From Bettongia penicillata ogilbyi (taxonomy: Eukaryota; Chordata; Mammalia; Diprotodontia; Potoroidae): DNA of 64,000 nucleotides. The position numbers and the translations under genes were made by a program. The stretch covers positions 2,337,182 through 2,401,181 of the forward strand of contig JAJHZJ010000808.1 of the NCBI GenBank assembly GCA_023548195.1, read 5' to 3'. The notes under the pieces were generated by a model. That model saw nothing but the letters and a program-made list of their open reading frames with translations, was not told the origin of the DNA and did not search any database. Position 1 is the stretch's first letter, and each line of letters begins with the position of its first letter. Shown piece after piece: positions 20,490-52,921 of the stretch.

Positions 20490-22286
20490 GTAAGTTTTCC
20501 TGACATTGTACGTATGCGTGTGTGTGCTTACGGACGCGTCTGACTGGAGACTATATACCTCCGGACCGACCCTCGGAGCTGCGCTCGCCGCGCTGCGCGC
20601 ATCCCCCCTCCGTGGAGGAGTCGGTGTTGGGGGGTAGAAAGTGCAACTGATGATGGCCTGGAGGGGGAGGCCGGGGCCCGGGTGTCGGGGTCGAAAGTGT
20701 GGGTCTGCTGAGAGCCCGTGCAGATCCGGGGTTTGCCCCGCTGCGGTGTGCGCGCTGGGGGGTGGGGGGGCGGAGGTGCCGGACTTGAGGCGAGGGACCG
20801 GGCTTGGGGGGGCGGATGGAGAGAGACGGGGAGGGAGCCCGGCTGTTACACCTGTGTGGTCTTTAACTCCCTCCCCCCGTAGAAATCTGTGTGCTTGGTC
20901 TGTGTGTCGCAACCTTGTTTCAAGGAAGGTGGACTGGACGCACGCGATCGCGGTCCCCTCCCCCACCCCCACCCTCCGCTCCCCTCCCCCCGCCGGCTCG
21001 GTCCGCGTCGGAAGTTTTCCTCGGGGCTTTGCTGCGGCTCCGGCGGAGCCCGGGAGGAGCTGGGTGGGGGGCTCCTCAGCACTTTTACCGGACTCGGAAC
21101 CCGGAGGCCCGAGGGAGGTGGGGGGCGGGGGCTGATCCGGCCACTCCTCGGGAAGGGGGGGCGCTTGGCTGTTCTCGGGATTGCCCCCCGTGCTGGGTGC
21201 CCCCCATGGGGGAGCCTCCGCCTCGCCTGCTGCCTGGACACTCGCCCCGGTGCCCTTGGGGGAGCCCACTAGTCCTAGAAAGTGCCCCCTGATTTCAGGG
21301 ACTGCATTCCTGCGTGTGTGCGGCCGTCGGGGTGATATCGGTGCATTTATTGTAGAAATCCCCCCCCCCCCATAGGACAGGGAAAACAGGGTTTCTCCCT
21401 TTAATCCCGCTTCAGGTTTGTGTTTTAAATCATAGGACTGCTTCCCTTTGGTTGGGAAAAATGAGAAAGACTTAGCTTGGAAGATCTCGCTCCCTTTCGG
21501 GGTGCCTGGCTGGGGATGGGGCATCGGGCGAGGCACCCCCGGTGCCTTGGGAGCTGCGGCTGTCCCCGTCGGGTCCTGGAAGCGCATTCGTGTGTCCGAA
21601 GGGCTCTCTTGGCACCGGCCTGTACCCCCCCCCTTTTAAATTTTGGTGAAAAATGTGAAGAGGTCCTTGCTGTGTGCGTTGTGCGTTACCAAGCGGGTGG
21701 AATTGCTGCTCCTAACAGGTTTTTCCACAGAATAGCCGGGACGTGTGGTTAGTGAGGAACATCTGGGCTCGATAACCTGCCTCCTTACCCCTAAGGAAGG
21801 TTTGGGGGTGGGGGGAGGTTTTAGTCTGAAAGCCTTAAAGCATCGCGAAAGTGCGGGGAGTTCGGGTCAGTCGTTTTTGGGGGGGAGGGGAGATTTTTAA
21901 AAAGAGGTTTCTTGAGTTGAAACACATAATACTGACTTTAGCTGTTGTAAAAATTTTAAGATTTTTTTATTCCCTTGAATTTTGTGGGTACCCAGTTTAT
22001 TCATCTTCGAGGCTAGGAGACTTTTTTTATTCTGCAAAATATTTGTACATCAAATGTATTCTGTAATGTGGTCCATGAAGATGTATTTGTACAACGTAAG
22101 TCATTTTGTATAGGTTTGACTTTTGTTTGAATAAAGGAGAACAAGTATGAAAAAAGTGAGATAACCTCCAGATATTGGGCCAAGTAGCAAAATATGGCTA
22201 TGTAGAGATGTATCTACTTTATTTGTAATTTGGAAAGTTTCTAAATCCAGATCAATGGTTGTGGTTACTATGGTCACCGTGATGCC

Positions 22287-22309
22287 ATTTTTTTTTTTTT
22301 TTTTTTTAC
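22287..22309. repeat. Poly(T) tract
   Basis: A long T homopolymer in intron 1 with no retroelement body recognised beside it. Confidence 0.8.
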
Positions 22310-22620
22310 TTTTTCGTTATCTCTCCATACATGGCTTCCTAAGTATCTAACTAAAGAAAGCAGAGTCTGACATTTCTAAGAGGCAACAAAGGAATACTTT
22401 AAGTAAAGAAAGGTAATAAAGGTGGAGGGTGTCATAGTTAAAAGAATTTTTTAAAATTATTTTTCCATTAATAAATTTAGTATCATCTTGATAAATTACA
22501 TAGCATCTTTACTAATGAAATCTCAAGTAGATGTGTGAGTTTATGTGACTTAATCAATACAGTGAAATTTAGGATTATTCTAAGTTTCCAACCTTTTTTT
22601 GCTTTGCAGTTCAGAACCAT

Positions 22621-22639
22621 GAATGAATGAATGAATGAA
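22621..22639. repeat. (GAAT)n microsatellite
   Basis: Nearly five GAAT units in intron 1. Confidence 0.8.
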
Positions 22640-25600
22640 CCTGATTTGATGAGTATTTTAGTAGCTGTGATCCTATTGTGTTCAGAGTAATGCTGGGAAT
22701 GGATATATAATCTGTGTTCTTTGCTGATTTGTTCAGTCTTCTGCCTCTTCTACCCCCCAAAAAAACAAACAGACCAACCTGTTTTGAGCCATAATTTTAA
22801 ACGTAATGGGCTACCCACCTCAAAAAATGGGTACCACTTGCTACTTGCTCCTTGAGATAGGAGAAAGGGACAAAAGAAATCGGGAGGGAAGGCTGGTGTT
22901 AATTATGATGGGCTCTCCTGTCTGAATGTTCACTTATGATGTTTACTGTATGTGGTTGCTTATATTTGTAAATAGGGTAGGTCCCGGGTATAGGCTGGTG
23001 CTGTTATTCACACCCATGGAACAAACACCTCCACCCCCTGTTGTTTTAAAAACTCCAGCTGCTCATGAATATAGGGTCAGGGAGGGCCGGCTAAATGTTT
23101 CTCTGTGCTTTCTCTCCAGCACAGCTAGCAGAGCTGTTTCCTGTTCTTTGTTTCAAGGCTGGGGTTTGCGTCATACATTCCTAGTGGCATATGTGTGCTC
23201 TTTCCTGTTTCAGGCTGTTTTCTGGTAGATCAGTAGCCCAGACCAGGCCCCTTGTCCCTGCCCCTTAACTCCCAATCCCCACCCAGGGAGTTATCATGTC
23301 TCCACACACTCATGATTGCTTAAGATGCCTGTATTATGTCATAATGAGAAGTCAGTTAACCTTTTTACACACACACCCCTTTCCTTCACTGTGTTTATGT
23401 GTGTGGATTAATTTTCCATTTTTATTTTAATCCCAAATTATGATTTTTTTGATGCAAATGCACCATTGGGAGGTATCTGAGGGTTTTTTTGTTTTGTTTT
23501 CTCTTAGGGGTGGTTTTTGTTTTTAGAAATGTATTCTGCCCTGAAGGATACCACTTTTGCATTGGGATTAACCATAGATAAGTTTTGTGCAGATGAGATG
23601 ATGGAGGGAAGACTCATCTGGAAAAGATGGTCTACTTTAAGTTTTAACACAAGATACTATTCAGACATAGGTAGTTACTCTTTAATTGGAGGATTCAAGT
23701 GCTCTTGGCCATCTTGAATGCTCTGCTTGCATTTTGAAGAACATTTTTTTTTTTTTTACTGTACTGTGTGACTGAAAAAAAACCAAGATAGATTTTTTTT
23801 TTAAGGGGACATCAAGTTTTTATTATTCTTGGACTGACTTGAGAAAAGCATTAAAAGTGAAAAAATGAGAAGAAAAGGAGACCTGGAAATAGGGGAACGT
23901 ATGATGCTTTGGAACTCTTGGGTCCTTTAAAGAACTTCATTAGGAGAATTTTGCTGTTTGGAGCATTGACCACTTTTATGTATCATTCCATGGATTTCTA
24001 TAAGTTTTTTTTTCTATATACTATTTGCTGTTCAACATTTTAGTTTAACTTTTTCAAAAAGTGAACATTATAAGCTACTTTCCTCTTAGCTCTACAAAAA
24101 CTAATTTTTAAGGAAAAGTTTTAGAAGAAAAATAATTTAATTTTTGGTAAGTTTTTATGACTATTGACCTTCAGTGGGTTTTAAATTTTCTTTCAGTAGG
24201 AGAGAATTGTAGAATGAGATTAGATCCTTCTGTGTAATAGTATTCATCCATAAAGTTTTAATAGAAAATAATTTTATATAGTTTGTATTCAGTATCAGAA
24301 AAATCTCATGTGACTATCTAGGAGTCTGCTTTTAAAGAATACAGTTTCCACCTCATCTTCGAAGACTTTATGACTTTAAATGGTAAGAAAGCTGTGGAAC
24401 CTAGTATGTTAAGTAAAAAAAAAAGGTACGCTTTCCTTTAGCAGAAGATGTGATTTTGGAAAGGGCCTAAAATTGTGCTTTCTTTTGGGGAGAGGGAAAG
24501 CAAACTTTTTAGAGATTAAGCCTTGCTTTGGGCAGTGTGAACCCTTAAAAATCTGAAACTTTGGTGTTTTCATTCTGAAGCTTGCTTGCTTCTAGTCCAA
24601 AATATGGTATTTGGCAGACATGCTTTCAGACAGAAGTTTTAACTCTCCCTGAATTTTCTTTCATCATTGTTTCCCTTTGGGGTATCTAATAATGATCCTT
24701 GGCTTCAGAGGCAACATGACAGATAACCAGAACGATAAAACTTTAGCAAACTTCTAAACGATAAACTCAGAAATAAGGGGAAATTTTAGTGATGTCTGAC
24801 ACAGTCATTCTAATTACTAGCAAACATTGGTATGCTAGGGAAAGACAGCCTCATCTCTTGAGAAAATTCACGTTTATTTAATCATTTTTCCTTTCATCTT
24901 TGTTCTTCCTCAATGAAATCCCCTTGGATACTTATCTCCACCTTCTTTGCCTCTCTAAATCCCCATCTTTCTATAAAATTAACAAGCTGAATTGTTTGTT
25001 CTTCAGCTTTCCTAGATGCTAACTTCATACCCTGTTGTCAGATCTATTCATGGGTGACCCAGTTTTGTTTGAGCAAGTGAAAAAGAAAAGAAAATTCATC
25101 CTTAAAAACTAGGAAATGGCATTATTTTGGCATTTTTCTTTAAAGAGGGGTTGAAATTGGCCCAGACTTTCAGCTTCTCTATTTCCCAGGATTTCTTCCT
25201 TAAAACTTAAGGCCTGGTTTATTTATCTATGTGATTTCATACCAAATTAATTTTAAAGTCATGTGCATGAGAGGATTATTAGACTATTGAGCCTACTTGT
25301 TTTTAGAAGTCTGATCTGTTCGCTTTACTAGACTTTGTTTCTCCTCTCCAGTGCAGAGACAGGAAACCAGACAGCAGTCTGCCCTGATAAGGCAGGGTAT
25401 TGTCTAAGGGAGGTAGCCACCGCTTTTTTTCCTCTTCCATTCTCCTCCTTCCTTGGAGTCTAGTGGTTATTAAAATAAAGGAGACACAGTGCTGTGCAAA
25501 TCTAGGATTTCTGAATCAAAAGTCTGGATGCCTTCTTCCTCTCTATATAAGAATGTATAGATTTTTAACTCTGGAAAATATGACATTTCTGTGCAGTTTT

Positions 25601-26844
25601 GAAGTTATTGTGTACTTACAGCTTAGGTGAAATTTTTTAGTCTCAGAATAAACTGGCATTTAAAAAACACAAAACAAGATGGGGAAGTTTTTTCCCTCTT
25701 TATTTGCTTACCTCAAGCAAAGTCCTGCCACATTTTTCCATTTTTTCCTTCTCAATCTTTTATAATCATCTCTCCCACCTCCAAAGAAAAAGAAAGAATG
25801 AGAGACAGACAGTAGTAAAATGTAGTAAATTAATTGAGCATTAAACCATTTACATGCTTGAGGCTGGCCCATTGCAGCCAAATCCCTGGGTCCAGGCCAG
25901 AATTAGAGAGAGGGGAATGTGAATCAGCCTAGTTTTCTGGAAGATCTAGAGCGACCTAGGTCGGTTCTGAGACCCTCTTGAGATTGCTGACAGTCTTTGG
26001 CAGACCTGAGATGTCCCTGGAGATGACCAGGGGCCAGTCTAGACCTAAAATTAAGGAATTTAGCCAGAACCAGACTGACCTCAGAACATCAGTGAGTCAA
26101 ACAGTCATTTAGCTCAGGACATTCAACTCAAAAAAGGGCTGCCTGTAAATAAAGGGTGTTTTTTTCCTCTTCCAGCTCCTATTCTTTATTCTTTTTCCCA
26201 ACTACTGTTCTTTGAGCTTAATCACCTAATTCAGTCCCCTTATCTGTTTCAGTATTTTGCATCCTGGCACTCCCCCTAAGCTTCTTTCCAATACCACTTT
26301 GAGAAAACATTCTTAAAAGTGAAGGCCATCAGTTATCTAATCTAGAGGATCAGTTTTTCTCTAACTTTGTTCCTGTTAATTGTTTAGGATAATTTTAGTA
26401 ATTAGTAATAATAATTTATTAAAGTTCTAATTTTAATCATTTTAGAGTATGATATTGCAAAAACTTCCTCTAGTAAAAGGAATATAGGCTTAATGATACC
26501 CTCTATGACCAGATTGGGGGTGGGGGGAGTCTATTTTGAGGTTCCTTTCATTCAGTAGTGATATCTTACACATCTATTATGTGTAAGCTTGAGATGTGTG
26601 AAGTTCTAAATGGATCAAACCTAAAAAAGCATTTGCAGTCTGCTTTCTTGCCCTGGAACTTTGCTATGATACTGATAAAGAACAGAGCTCAGAAGAAGGC
26701 AGGTTTTTCTTGGCCACCATCCAGCAAGGTGTCACTGCTGAACTGCCAGAAAGAGCCTCTTTATAGGATGATTTCACCTAAAAGACAGGGCCACAGCATG
26801 GGCTGCAAGGTCCTCTTTCCATAGAAGGATATAAAATAATTAGG

Positions 26845-26995
26845 CCTATTTCTAGTCCTGGCTACAATTCAGACAAGCTGTTTGATCTTGGGCAAGTCTT
26901 TCCACCTCTGTCCCTCTTATTTCCTCATTTCTAAAATGGGGATGAAAGTGCCTGACCCTTCCAGGTTCATAGAATTACAGTGAGGATTTCCGTAT
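26845..26995 (+). repeat. MIR-type SINE
   Basis: TTTGATCTTGGGCAAGTCTT, then TTTCCTCATTTCTAAAATGG, then GATGAAAGTGCCTGACCCTT in sense order. Confidence 0.75.
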
Positions 26996-27924
26996 TGACT
27001 TAGATAAAGCTGCCAATTTTTCCCTTGGATTTTTATGGACAAAAGTGCAGGTGTGTCAGAAGCAGAATAATAGATAGCTTTAAGTTTGGATGCCTACATT
27101 GTTTCTTTTGCTTATTTATTAATTCTAGAATGATGGGACTGGGGCTATAATTAACTGTTTTGGGGGAGGGGTGGCATTGAGGTACTGCCCCAATTGAGTT
27201 AAAACTAAAAGTCGTTTGTCCATCTTCCCTTTCCATGTGTGTGTGCCTCCCCTGGAATTATTTTAGGGGCTCTGTTAATATTAAATTCCTACATGCCCTC
27301 AGAGGGATAGGTGCCTTGGCTCAGGAGCTGTGAGTATTAGAACTGCAAGTGTACTTTTGTTTACCATCTCCTGCTTCCCAACATTTCTTTGGAAAGGGCC
27401 ATTCCATGCCCTTGGAGAAAGCACTGTACCCATCGAGTTCTTATGGGTTAAGATGGTAACATTGATTGAAGAAGCTCTGAAGTCACAGTTCTTGCCTTTC
27501 TTTCCTCAGTGGATAGGCTTCATATCCATTTGGCCATTTTTTCCCCTTGTAGATCTTACACTTAAACTTCCTTTGACTGGTCCTAGACTGTGTGACTGTT
27601 TTGCCTGAACTTTCTATCTGGCTCATATTTACTTACATACCTGTTGCCCCATCCCGTACTTTTGAACACACTCTCCTTGAAGACACAGTATTTGTTGTCT
27701 TTGCCTCTCAGGTACCTAACGGTCACCTGTATTGTAGAGGCATACTTAAGTACTTGCTGAGTTTCATTACCTGGGCTATTCTGATTGTTTCCCAGTAAAG
27801 ATTCACATTTTATGAACTTTGAAGTCTGTAAAACATCTTCACAACAGTCTGATCCGACAAATGATCTCCTCTCTACTCTCTTTCCCGGGGTTCCGGACTT
27901 AAGCTGTTTCTTATGAGGTGCTAG

Positions 27925-28000
27925 ACTAGAAGTACTTGGAGCCCCAGATGGTATCCTAAGCCATGCTTGGTTTTTAATTAAATGCTCGTTGACTGACTTA
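27925..28000 (+). repeat. L2 3' terminal fragment
   Basis: CTAGACTAGAAGTACTTGGA and TTAAATGCTCGTTGACTGAC resemble the L2 end. A similar short piece, GGTGCTTAATAAATGTTTGT, lies at 28290. Confidence 0.5.
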
Positions 28001-28960
28001 CTGACAGTACAAAGAGGGGTAAATACTATGTAGCCCACCTACCTCACAGGTGTTTGTAAGGAAAGCATTTGGTAAACCTTCAAACATCATCTGAATGTGA
28101 AAGAGGGATGGGTAGTGGAAAAAATGAATCTTTCAGCTATGATATCCCATTATCATTACTTGTATATTGATCTAGCCATGTCATTCCTATGCTTGAAAAT
28201 TCAGTTTTTTGCGAATATTCAAATATTTCTGTTTTTTTTAATATTGCCTAAGATCAGAAACTTATTGTGCATTGCTGTGCACACTCTAGGTGCTTAATAA
28301 ATGTTTGTGGGAGGAAGGGAGAGGAGATGAATTGGTAAAAATTTTTGAACATGAACTTTGTGTTATATGATCTATGATGAAGGCAAGATGGTTGCATATG
28401 GGAGAGGCTATAATCAGGTGGCTGGCTATTGCACGGATCTGTGTTTGAGGTGATGTGGTTTGGGATTAGGTTTTTGGCTTTGGAAATAGAAAGGAAAGGA
28501 AAGACAGAGGAAGAATTGAGAAGATGTGAAGGCCTGATGAGTTCTTTTTTGAGGTGGGAGGAAAGAAAAGGGAAGGAGAGACATTAAAGATGACCCCCAG
28601 GGTTTCCAGGCTAGGTAATTAGGAGATTGTGTGCTATTGATGAAAAAATAGGGAAGCCGAGGAAGGAGGTGGGGAAGAGGGAACGTATGAGAGGTTTATT
28701 TACAGACATTGAGTTTTATTTTTTGTTTTTATGGCAGATATTTCTATTTTAAGCTTTACGATGTTTCTTAGAGGGTAAAGGCAGTTATAAAATTAGACCC
28801 TTGCTTTTGGTCCTAAGTCCTTTCGGTGTTAGAAAAAAAAATTTTCAGAAGCTTTCCATAAATTACCACAGTTTTATATGATACATTTTGGTTATTTACA
28901 AGGTTGCCAGCTATCCCTGTTCAGGCCGGAATTTCCAGGAACTAGGCCCTCCCATCCTCC

Positions 28961-29022
28961 CACACCCAGCAGGGTGGGACACTGGGTGGGGTCCCCTCTA
29001 GGGTGGAGCTGGGTGGGACTCC
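28961..29022. promoter_or_regulatory. Cluster of CACCC/GGGTG motifs in intron 1
   Basis: Five CACCC-type cores in 62 bp: CACACCCAG, then AGGGTGGGA, TGGGTGGGG, AGGGTGGAG and TGGGTGGGA. This is the recognition core of KLF proteins, so a KLF-bound element (possibly autoregulatory) is possible. Function is inference. Confidence 0.3.
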
Positions 29023-32000
29023 AGTTCAAGTGAGATGTGGTAGGCAAAGATGAGAAATTAAATACACCAGGGAAAGATGAGGAGTGATGTAGGGTGCTGA
29101 AGGATTGCTTGTGAGCCTTCTAGAATTGATTATATAATACTTTGCAGTAGAGAATAATGAACTCTCACAATAAGCCCTGTGAGAGAAACACTGAGGAAAG
29201 GGTGTGTATAAAGCAGGCTACTAAGGATAGGTAATGATCTTAGCTTCCCAGGATCCTCAAAGGCAAAATTGTCAAACAATTTAAAGAAAACCAGTATGTA
29301 ACCTTAGTAGGGAAAATGATTAATATTTGCTAAAGTTTCTTTAAGAAGGCCTAGATTGCTGCTAACAAGGTGGCATTGAATTTGAGAGTTGACCTTTGAT
29401 AAAGGATTTCTGTGTGTGGATTTCTCTTTCCTTTTCTGAGACTTCGGTCTAGAAATGGGGAGGGATTTTGCTTGGACTTTACCTTTGCACCTGTCCTTAT
29501 TTACATGCAAAATCAATTGCTTCACTTGTCTTTCCGAAGTACAGGGTGTGGGCAGAATCTTATCAAAAGCCGTGTCCTGTTTGGACAAGTTGGACTGCTT
29601 TGGCCCAGATCCATTGGGTGTAGCAAAATGGGTGGGAACCCGGAAAGTAAAATTGGGTGGCTGGAAAGGAGAAGGCAACCGAAAGGAGACAGGATGGGAA
29701 AGTTTGCTTAGTGGATCATTGGATTTAATCTGAAACCTAAATAATTAACTATTATCTCCATTTAAGACATTTTAATGCAAAAAGAACTGGCTTACTCTTT
29801 GAGGCGCAAAGACTCCCAAAATGTTCCATATGGTTTTTACTTCCATGCGAACAGTCCAGGCTTGTGGTTTCTGGAGATAGTAAGTCACAGAAGTGAAATT
29901 AACTTCCAAGTAACTATAAGCAGTCTTTCCATTGTAAAGCTGGAAAGATGGGGCCTGAATTAAGATGATGTGTTTGGGGTAGAGAATCCTGCTCCTACTT
30001 CCATGGGAACTAGAGTGAAGAAAACTTGGAACTTGTACAGCCTTTGGCAGGCAAGTAAGTGGAGGGTATGGGGGCTGGGGGTGGGTAGGGGAGGATGCTT
30101 TAAGGTGAAATGGCCAATGTCACTGGTGACTCTTGGCCCAAGAATTCACCTTCCCCCACCTGGCCAGAATTTGTTTTGATTTTGTTACCCCTAACTTGAG
30201 TTTTTTATTTGCTGTGTTGACATCCTCTTTTAAAAAAATATAGCTGGACCCTAGGGTAAAGGCTCTACTGCCATTTACATATTAATTCACTCAAATTGTT
30301 TTCTTCCTAATAGCTCGTTTAGAACAGCTGAACTTGAGGGAAAGTGGACTAGAAGGGAGAAATACTTGTGTAGCATATGGGTGTATGTTGGGGGGAGGGT
30401 GTATGTTGTCCTGGAGAGGAAAGCCAGACACCGGGAGGTAGAGAAATGCAAAAAAAAAAAAAAACCACCCTCCCACTTCTTCACTAAATGGCCCCCTGCT
30501 TTCAGAACACAGGCTTAGGGACCATAGAAGTACATTTGTGGGTGAAGCAGGCTTTTTGAAGGCTAATGGGAACATTTATAATATTTTTCTTTGAGAAAAT
30601 TTTCTTTGAGATTTCCCAAAAGCTGACTTTTAAACTTGGGAGCACAATCCTTTCATAAATTGGGAGCTACTTTGGAGGCTTGGAAAGGAGTTGGAGACCA
30701 GATAATGGGATTGGTACCTTTTTTTAAAAGTTCCCTGAATGAGTAACACAGACGTTTTACTAAATTTTAGCAAAACACTGGCCCCTGCCTCAACAACTTT
30801 GAAAGAGAAGAGCATGATAAAGTAAAAGAGGGAATTGCATCCATGCTTCCCTTAGATTACTTGACAAGGAAATACTGTTTTTATTTTCAAGTTAGTTTGG
30901 TGTTGCTTGGCATAAATTTTCACTTTCTCTTTGAAAATTTAAAGTGTAATTTATATTCAGCTTTAATAATCCCATAAATTAGGGAAATTTTTTGTCCTAA
31001 AGGTTGTTTTATTTTGAAATTAAGACTGTGGTTTGGTTGTAGATAAACAGATTAAAAGTTAAAGTTAAAACACAAGTGCAACTGATTAGAAAGCTTTCAT
31101 AAGGGAAAAAACAGCATTATATACACTTGGAGGCATATTCCACATCTCTGGCAACCTCTTTAATAGAATCTATAACAGCTAAAGTTAAGTGATTTAAAAT
31201 TCCCCTACATAAATCAACCTTACTTGATATGCAGCATGGTGCTTGGATGGATATAGCCTGCCATCTATTGGAAATAAGAAGAAAGGCAATTGGGTATAAG
31301 GTCCTACCCAGGAAGACTAGCTTCTATAGCAGTATAACATTTAATAAAACAATCTTAGAGCACTACACCACTCATGCTTTATTTAAAATGCTCCACAAAC
31401 AACCTGGACTTTTCCAGTGCCTAAATTACTTCTGAGATACAGGCTAGACACTTTGGGAGAGAAGTCAACTTTTTTGACCAAGAGAACATTAGTTAAAAGA
31501 TTAATACTGTTTATAAAATTACAAACCAAATCAGAGATTGTTTTGTATATATGACTGCTCTGGATGTTCTGTTTGACCGTTATCTCTTTTTGTCGTACTC
31601 CACCGTAAATATGCCTGTGCATTTACATCCTGTGATAGTCTCCTAAAAGTCTAATATTAGTTTTACAGAAAAAACTAATTGCTAACAGAATGCTGCTAGA
31701 GTTTTGGATCAGATAAGCCAGGTAAATGTGCTTGGGCTTTTTTGTTAAACGTGGTACTGCTTCATAGATGAATGGTGTGTAATAGTGTTTCAGCATGAGT
31801 TCAGCATAAAGAACTCAGTTTGTGGTGGTAGAGACTTAGTGCTTTATTCTGGACTTTTTATTTTCTTGTGATAACTGGTGTCATGAAGACACTGTATGTG
31901 TGTATGTATTTAGTTTGTATGTGGGTATGTATTTATTTCCCTAAAGGTAGTTAATTTCTAATACTAAAATTGGAAAGTTAATTTAAGTACTGAATATCAT

Positions 32001-32639
32001 TAATAAAAGCAGCAAATGAAATCTAGGCACAGAGATGAAGGTATTAATTACCACACTTAAAGGGGCTTAACTTTCAGTTGTGAAAATAAGACATAAGTTA
32101 AATGGGAAGTTTAAATATAGTATTACAAGAGAAATTCTAGGACTCTGCGTGATTTAATTGATAAATTATTTCCGTGGAGAGTAATTTCTAGAGGAGCATA
32201 GAGAAATGAATGATAGATCAGTTTGGGGTGATTCAAGTTCTTCTAGAAAAGATGGGTTCTGATCTAGGATTTGAAATATTGGTGGGATTTGGAAGAAAAG
32301 GGAAGTTTCCAGAAGGGAAAACAGTGTGAGCAAAAGGGCAGAGGGTAGGAAAGGCAAGATAGGTTTTAGGGAGATAGTGAGTAAACTATTTTGACTGGAA
32401 TAGAGTGGAGGGTTCTTATAGGTGAGTAATGGAGATAAGGCTGGCTGGACAGATTATGGGTGTCTAGTCTGTTCTGTGGGCTCTGGGAGGTGTTGGCAGA
32501 CTGTGTGTGTGTGCGTGTGTAGGTAGGCAGTGAGATACCTAAGGTGTTGGAAATAAGATGTGACAGAAGGTGGACTGGATGAATTGAAGGAATTGACTTC
32601 TTTTTTGATATAAACTCCTACTGATTATAGGTTCCAGAT

Positions 32640-32790
32640 GTAGAGGGAACCTTAAAGGTTATCTAATCCATCTCTCTTAGGCTCAGAGATTGATTCACTT
32701 ACCCAAGGTCATCCAGGGTACAGAAAATGGGAAAGGTGGGATTTGATTTTGGCTCCAAATCCGGGGCCTTCTCTTACTATTCCATACTAC
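32640..32790 (-). repeat. MIR-type SINE
   Basis: TTAGGCTCAGAGATTGATTC, then CACTTACCCAAGGTCATCCA, then TGGGATTTGATTTTGGCTCC in reverse MIR order. Confidence 0.7.
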
Positions 32791-32924
32791 CTAATTCTTT
32801 AGAGCCAGCTTTGCCCTCAAAAGATTGGCATTGAAGGCCCTCCGACTTCTGGGCCCTTGCTTACTTACTCATTAAAAATAAACTACCATTTTGCTAACCC
32901 CTTGCCACTGTATTTAGGAACTGA

Positions 32925-33012
32925 TTTAGATGTGCCCTGGTATACTCATTATCTGTTTTAATCCTTACCCTGTGAGGTAGGGCACTAAGTATGAACCTCC
33001 TTTTACAGGTGA
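32925..33012 (-). repeat. MIR fragment
   Basis: TATACTCATTATCTGTTTTA, then CCTGTGAGGTAGGGCACTAA, then CCTTTTACAGGTGAG, a short reverse MIR. Confidence 0.6.
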
Positions 33013-33745
33013 GGCCTATGCTCTGACTGTTCACACAGAAGCCAAACTAGTTCTTCCTTTAGGGCTCCTGGTTTCTGATGTGGGCACTTTTTCTTTGAGG
33101 GGTGTGCTGTACTTATTAATGTGAGATCTATTGGAAGACCTAAATTAGGTCTGTTTTCACATACATGGGTTAGACTTGGACCCTCATACTGGACATGAGC
33201 CCTCGGACAAAGTTCACCTTTGCCTATGCCTGTATTCCAGGTAATTCCAATTCTGTAGCAGTTTCTGTATCTACATGATGAAGACAAAGGTGCTGTGATG
33301 TACACCATATCCCATGAGCTTCATCTTGCATATAGATCCAGACTAAAAATCTTTGTTGGCAGAAAATGCCTTAAGGTTAGGTCTTCATTTGTAATAAGAG
33401 AAAGCCAGGCCTGTTTGGCTATTCTAAAGTGGCTTCACACTCTAAGAATTGGGGTGGGAAGGAGAAGGAGTCATACATTTCACTGAAGGAAATTTTGGTT
33501 GACTTATCGTCTGGTTGGGACCCTACGGTCTGGTTTTGATTATATAAAATGACATCTTTCTTAAGTAAAGGAAGCAAATTCCAGACATTCCTAGGAGTGT
33601 ATACATATGGGGGGGAGTCTTTTCATTTTAAATTTGGGGTACCAGTTTATGTTTGGAATCAATTCAGGTGGTTTCAGCTGTATACCTTCCTTTTTTTGTT
33701 TTCTAGACAAAACACAAGAACATCTTACAGGATTTAACTAAAAGA

Positions 33746-52921
<19,176 letters not shown>

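Larger units (their letters stand above)
19120..21640. promoter_or_regulatory. KLF3: CpG island / KLF3 promoter region
   Basis: A long stretch with very high G+C and dense CpG, against an AT-rich background on both sides. It contains Sp/KLF boxes (GGGCGGGGCGG near 19878), several CACCC motifs (around 19949 and 20025, and a run near 20960-20980), and no TATA box near the presumed start. Open frames here (up to 387 codons antisense) are what stop-poor GC-rich DNA gives and are not annotated. KLF genes are known to cross-regulate through CACCC boxes; that these sites are used is inference. Confidence 0.85.
20490..33706 (+). other. KLF3: KLF3 intron 1
   Basis: 13.2 kb from GTAAGT to TTCTAG. From 21,640 to 26,840 and from 28,320 to 32,630 I see no SINE or LINE copy, whereas flanking intergenic DNA has one every few hundred bases. 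The first intron of a developmentally regulated factor commonly carries enhancers; which sequences matter here is not visible without alignment. Confidence 0.8.

Noticed and set aside
20424..21587. 387-codon antisense open frame in the CpG island
   Set aside because: It is the longest frame in the window but lies in stop-poor GC-rich DNA, is dominated by Pro/Gly/Arg/Ala, overlaps frames in other phases and shows no domain.
27583..28038. 151-codon antisense frame in intron 1
   Set aside because: It overlaps L2-like terminal sequence, has no recognisable domain, and chance frames of this length are expected in 64 kb on six frames.
29304..29733. Overlapping sense and antisense frames near 29.5 kb
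   Set aside because: Three frames overlap in different phases with no motif or splice context; treated as chance.
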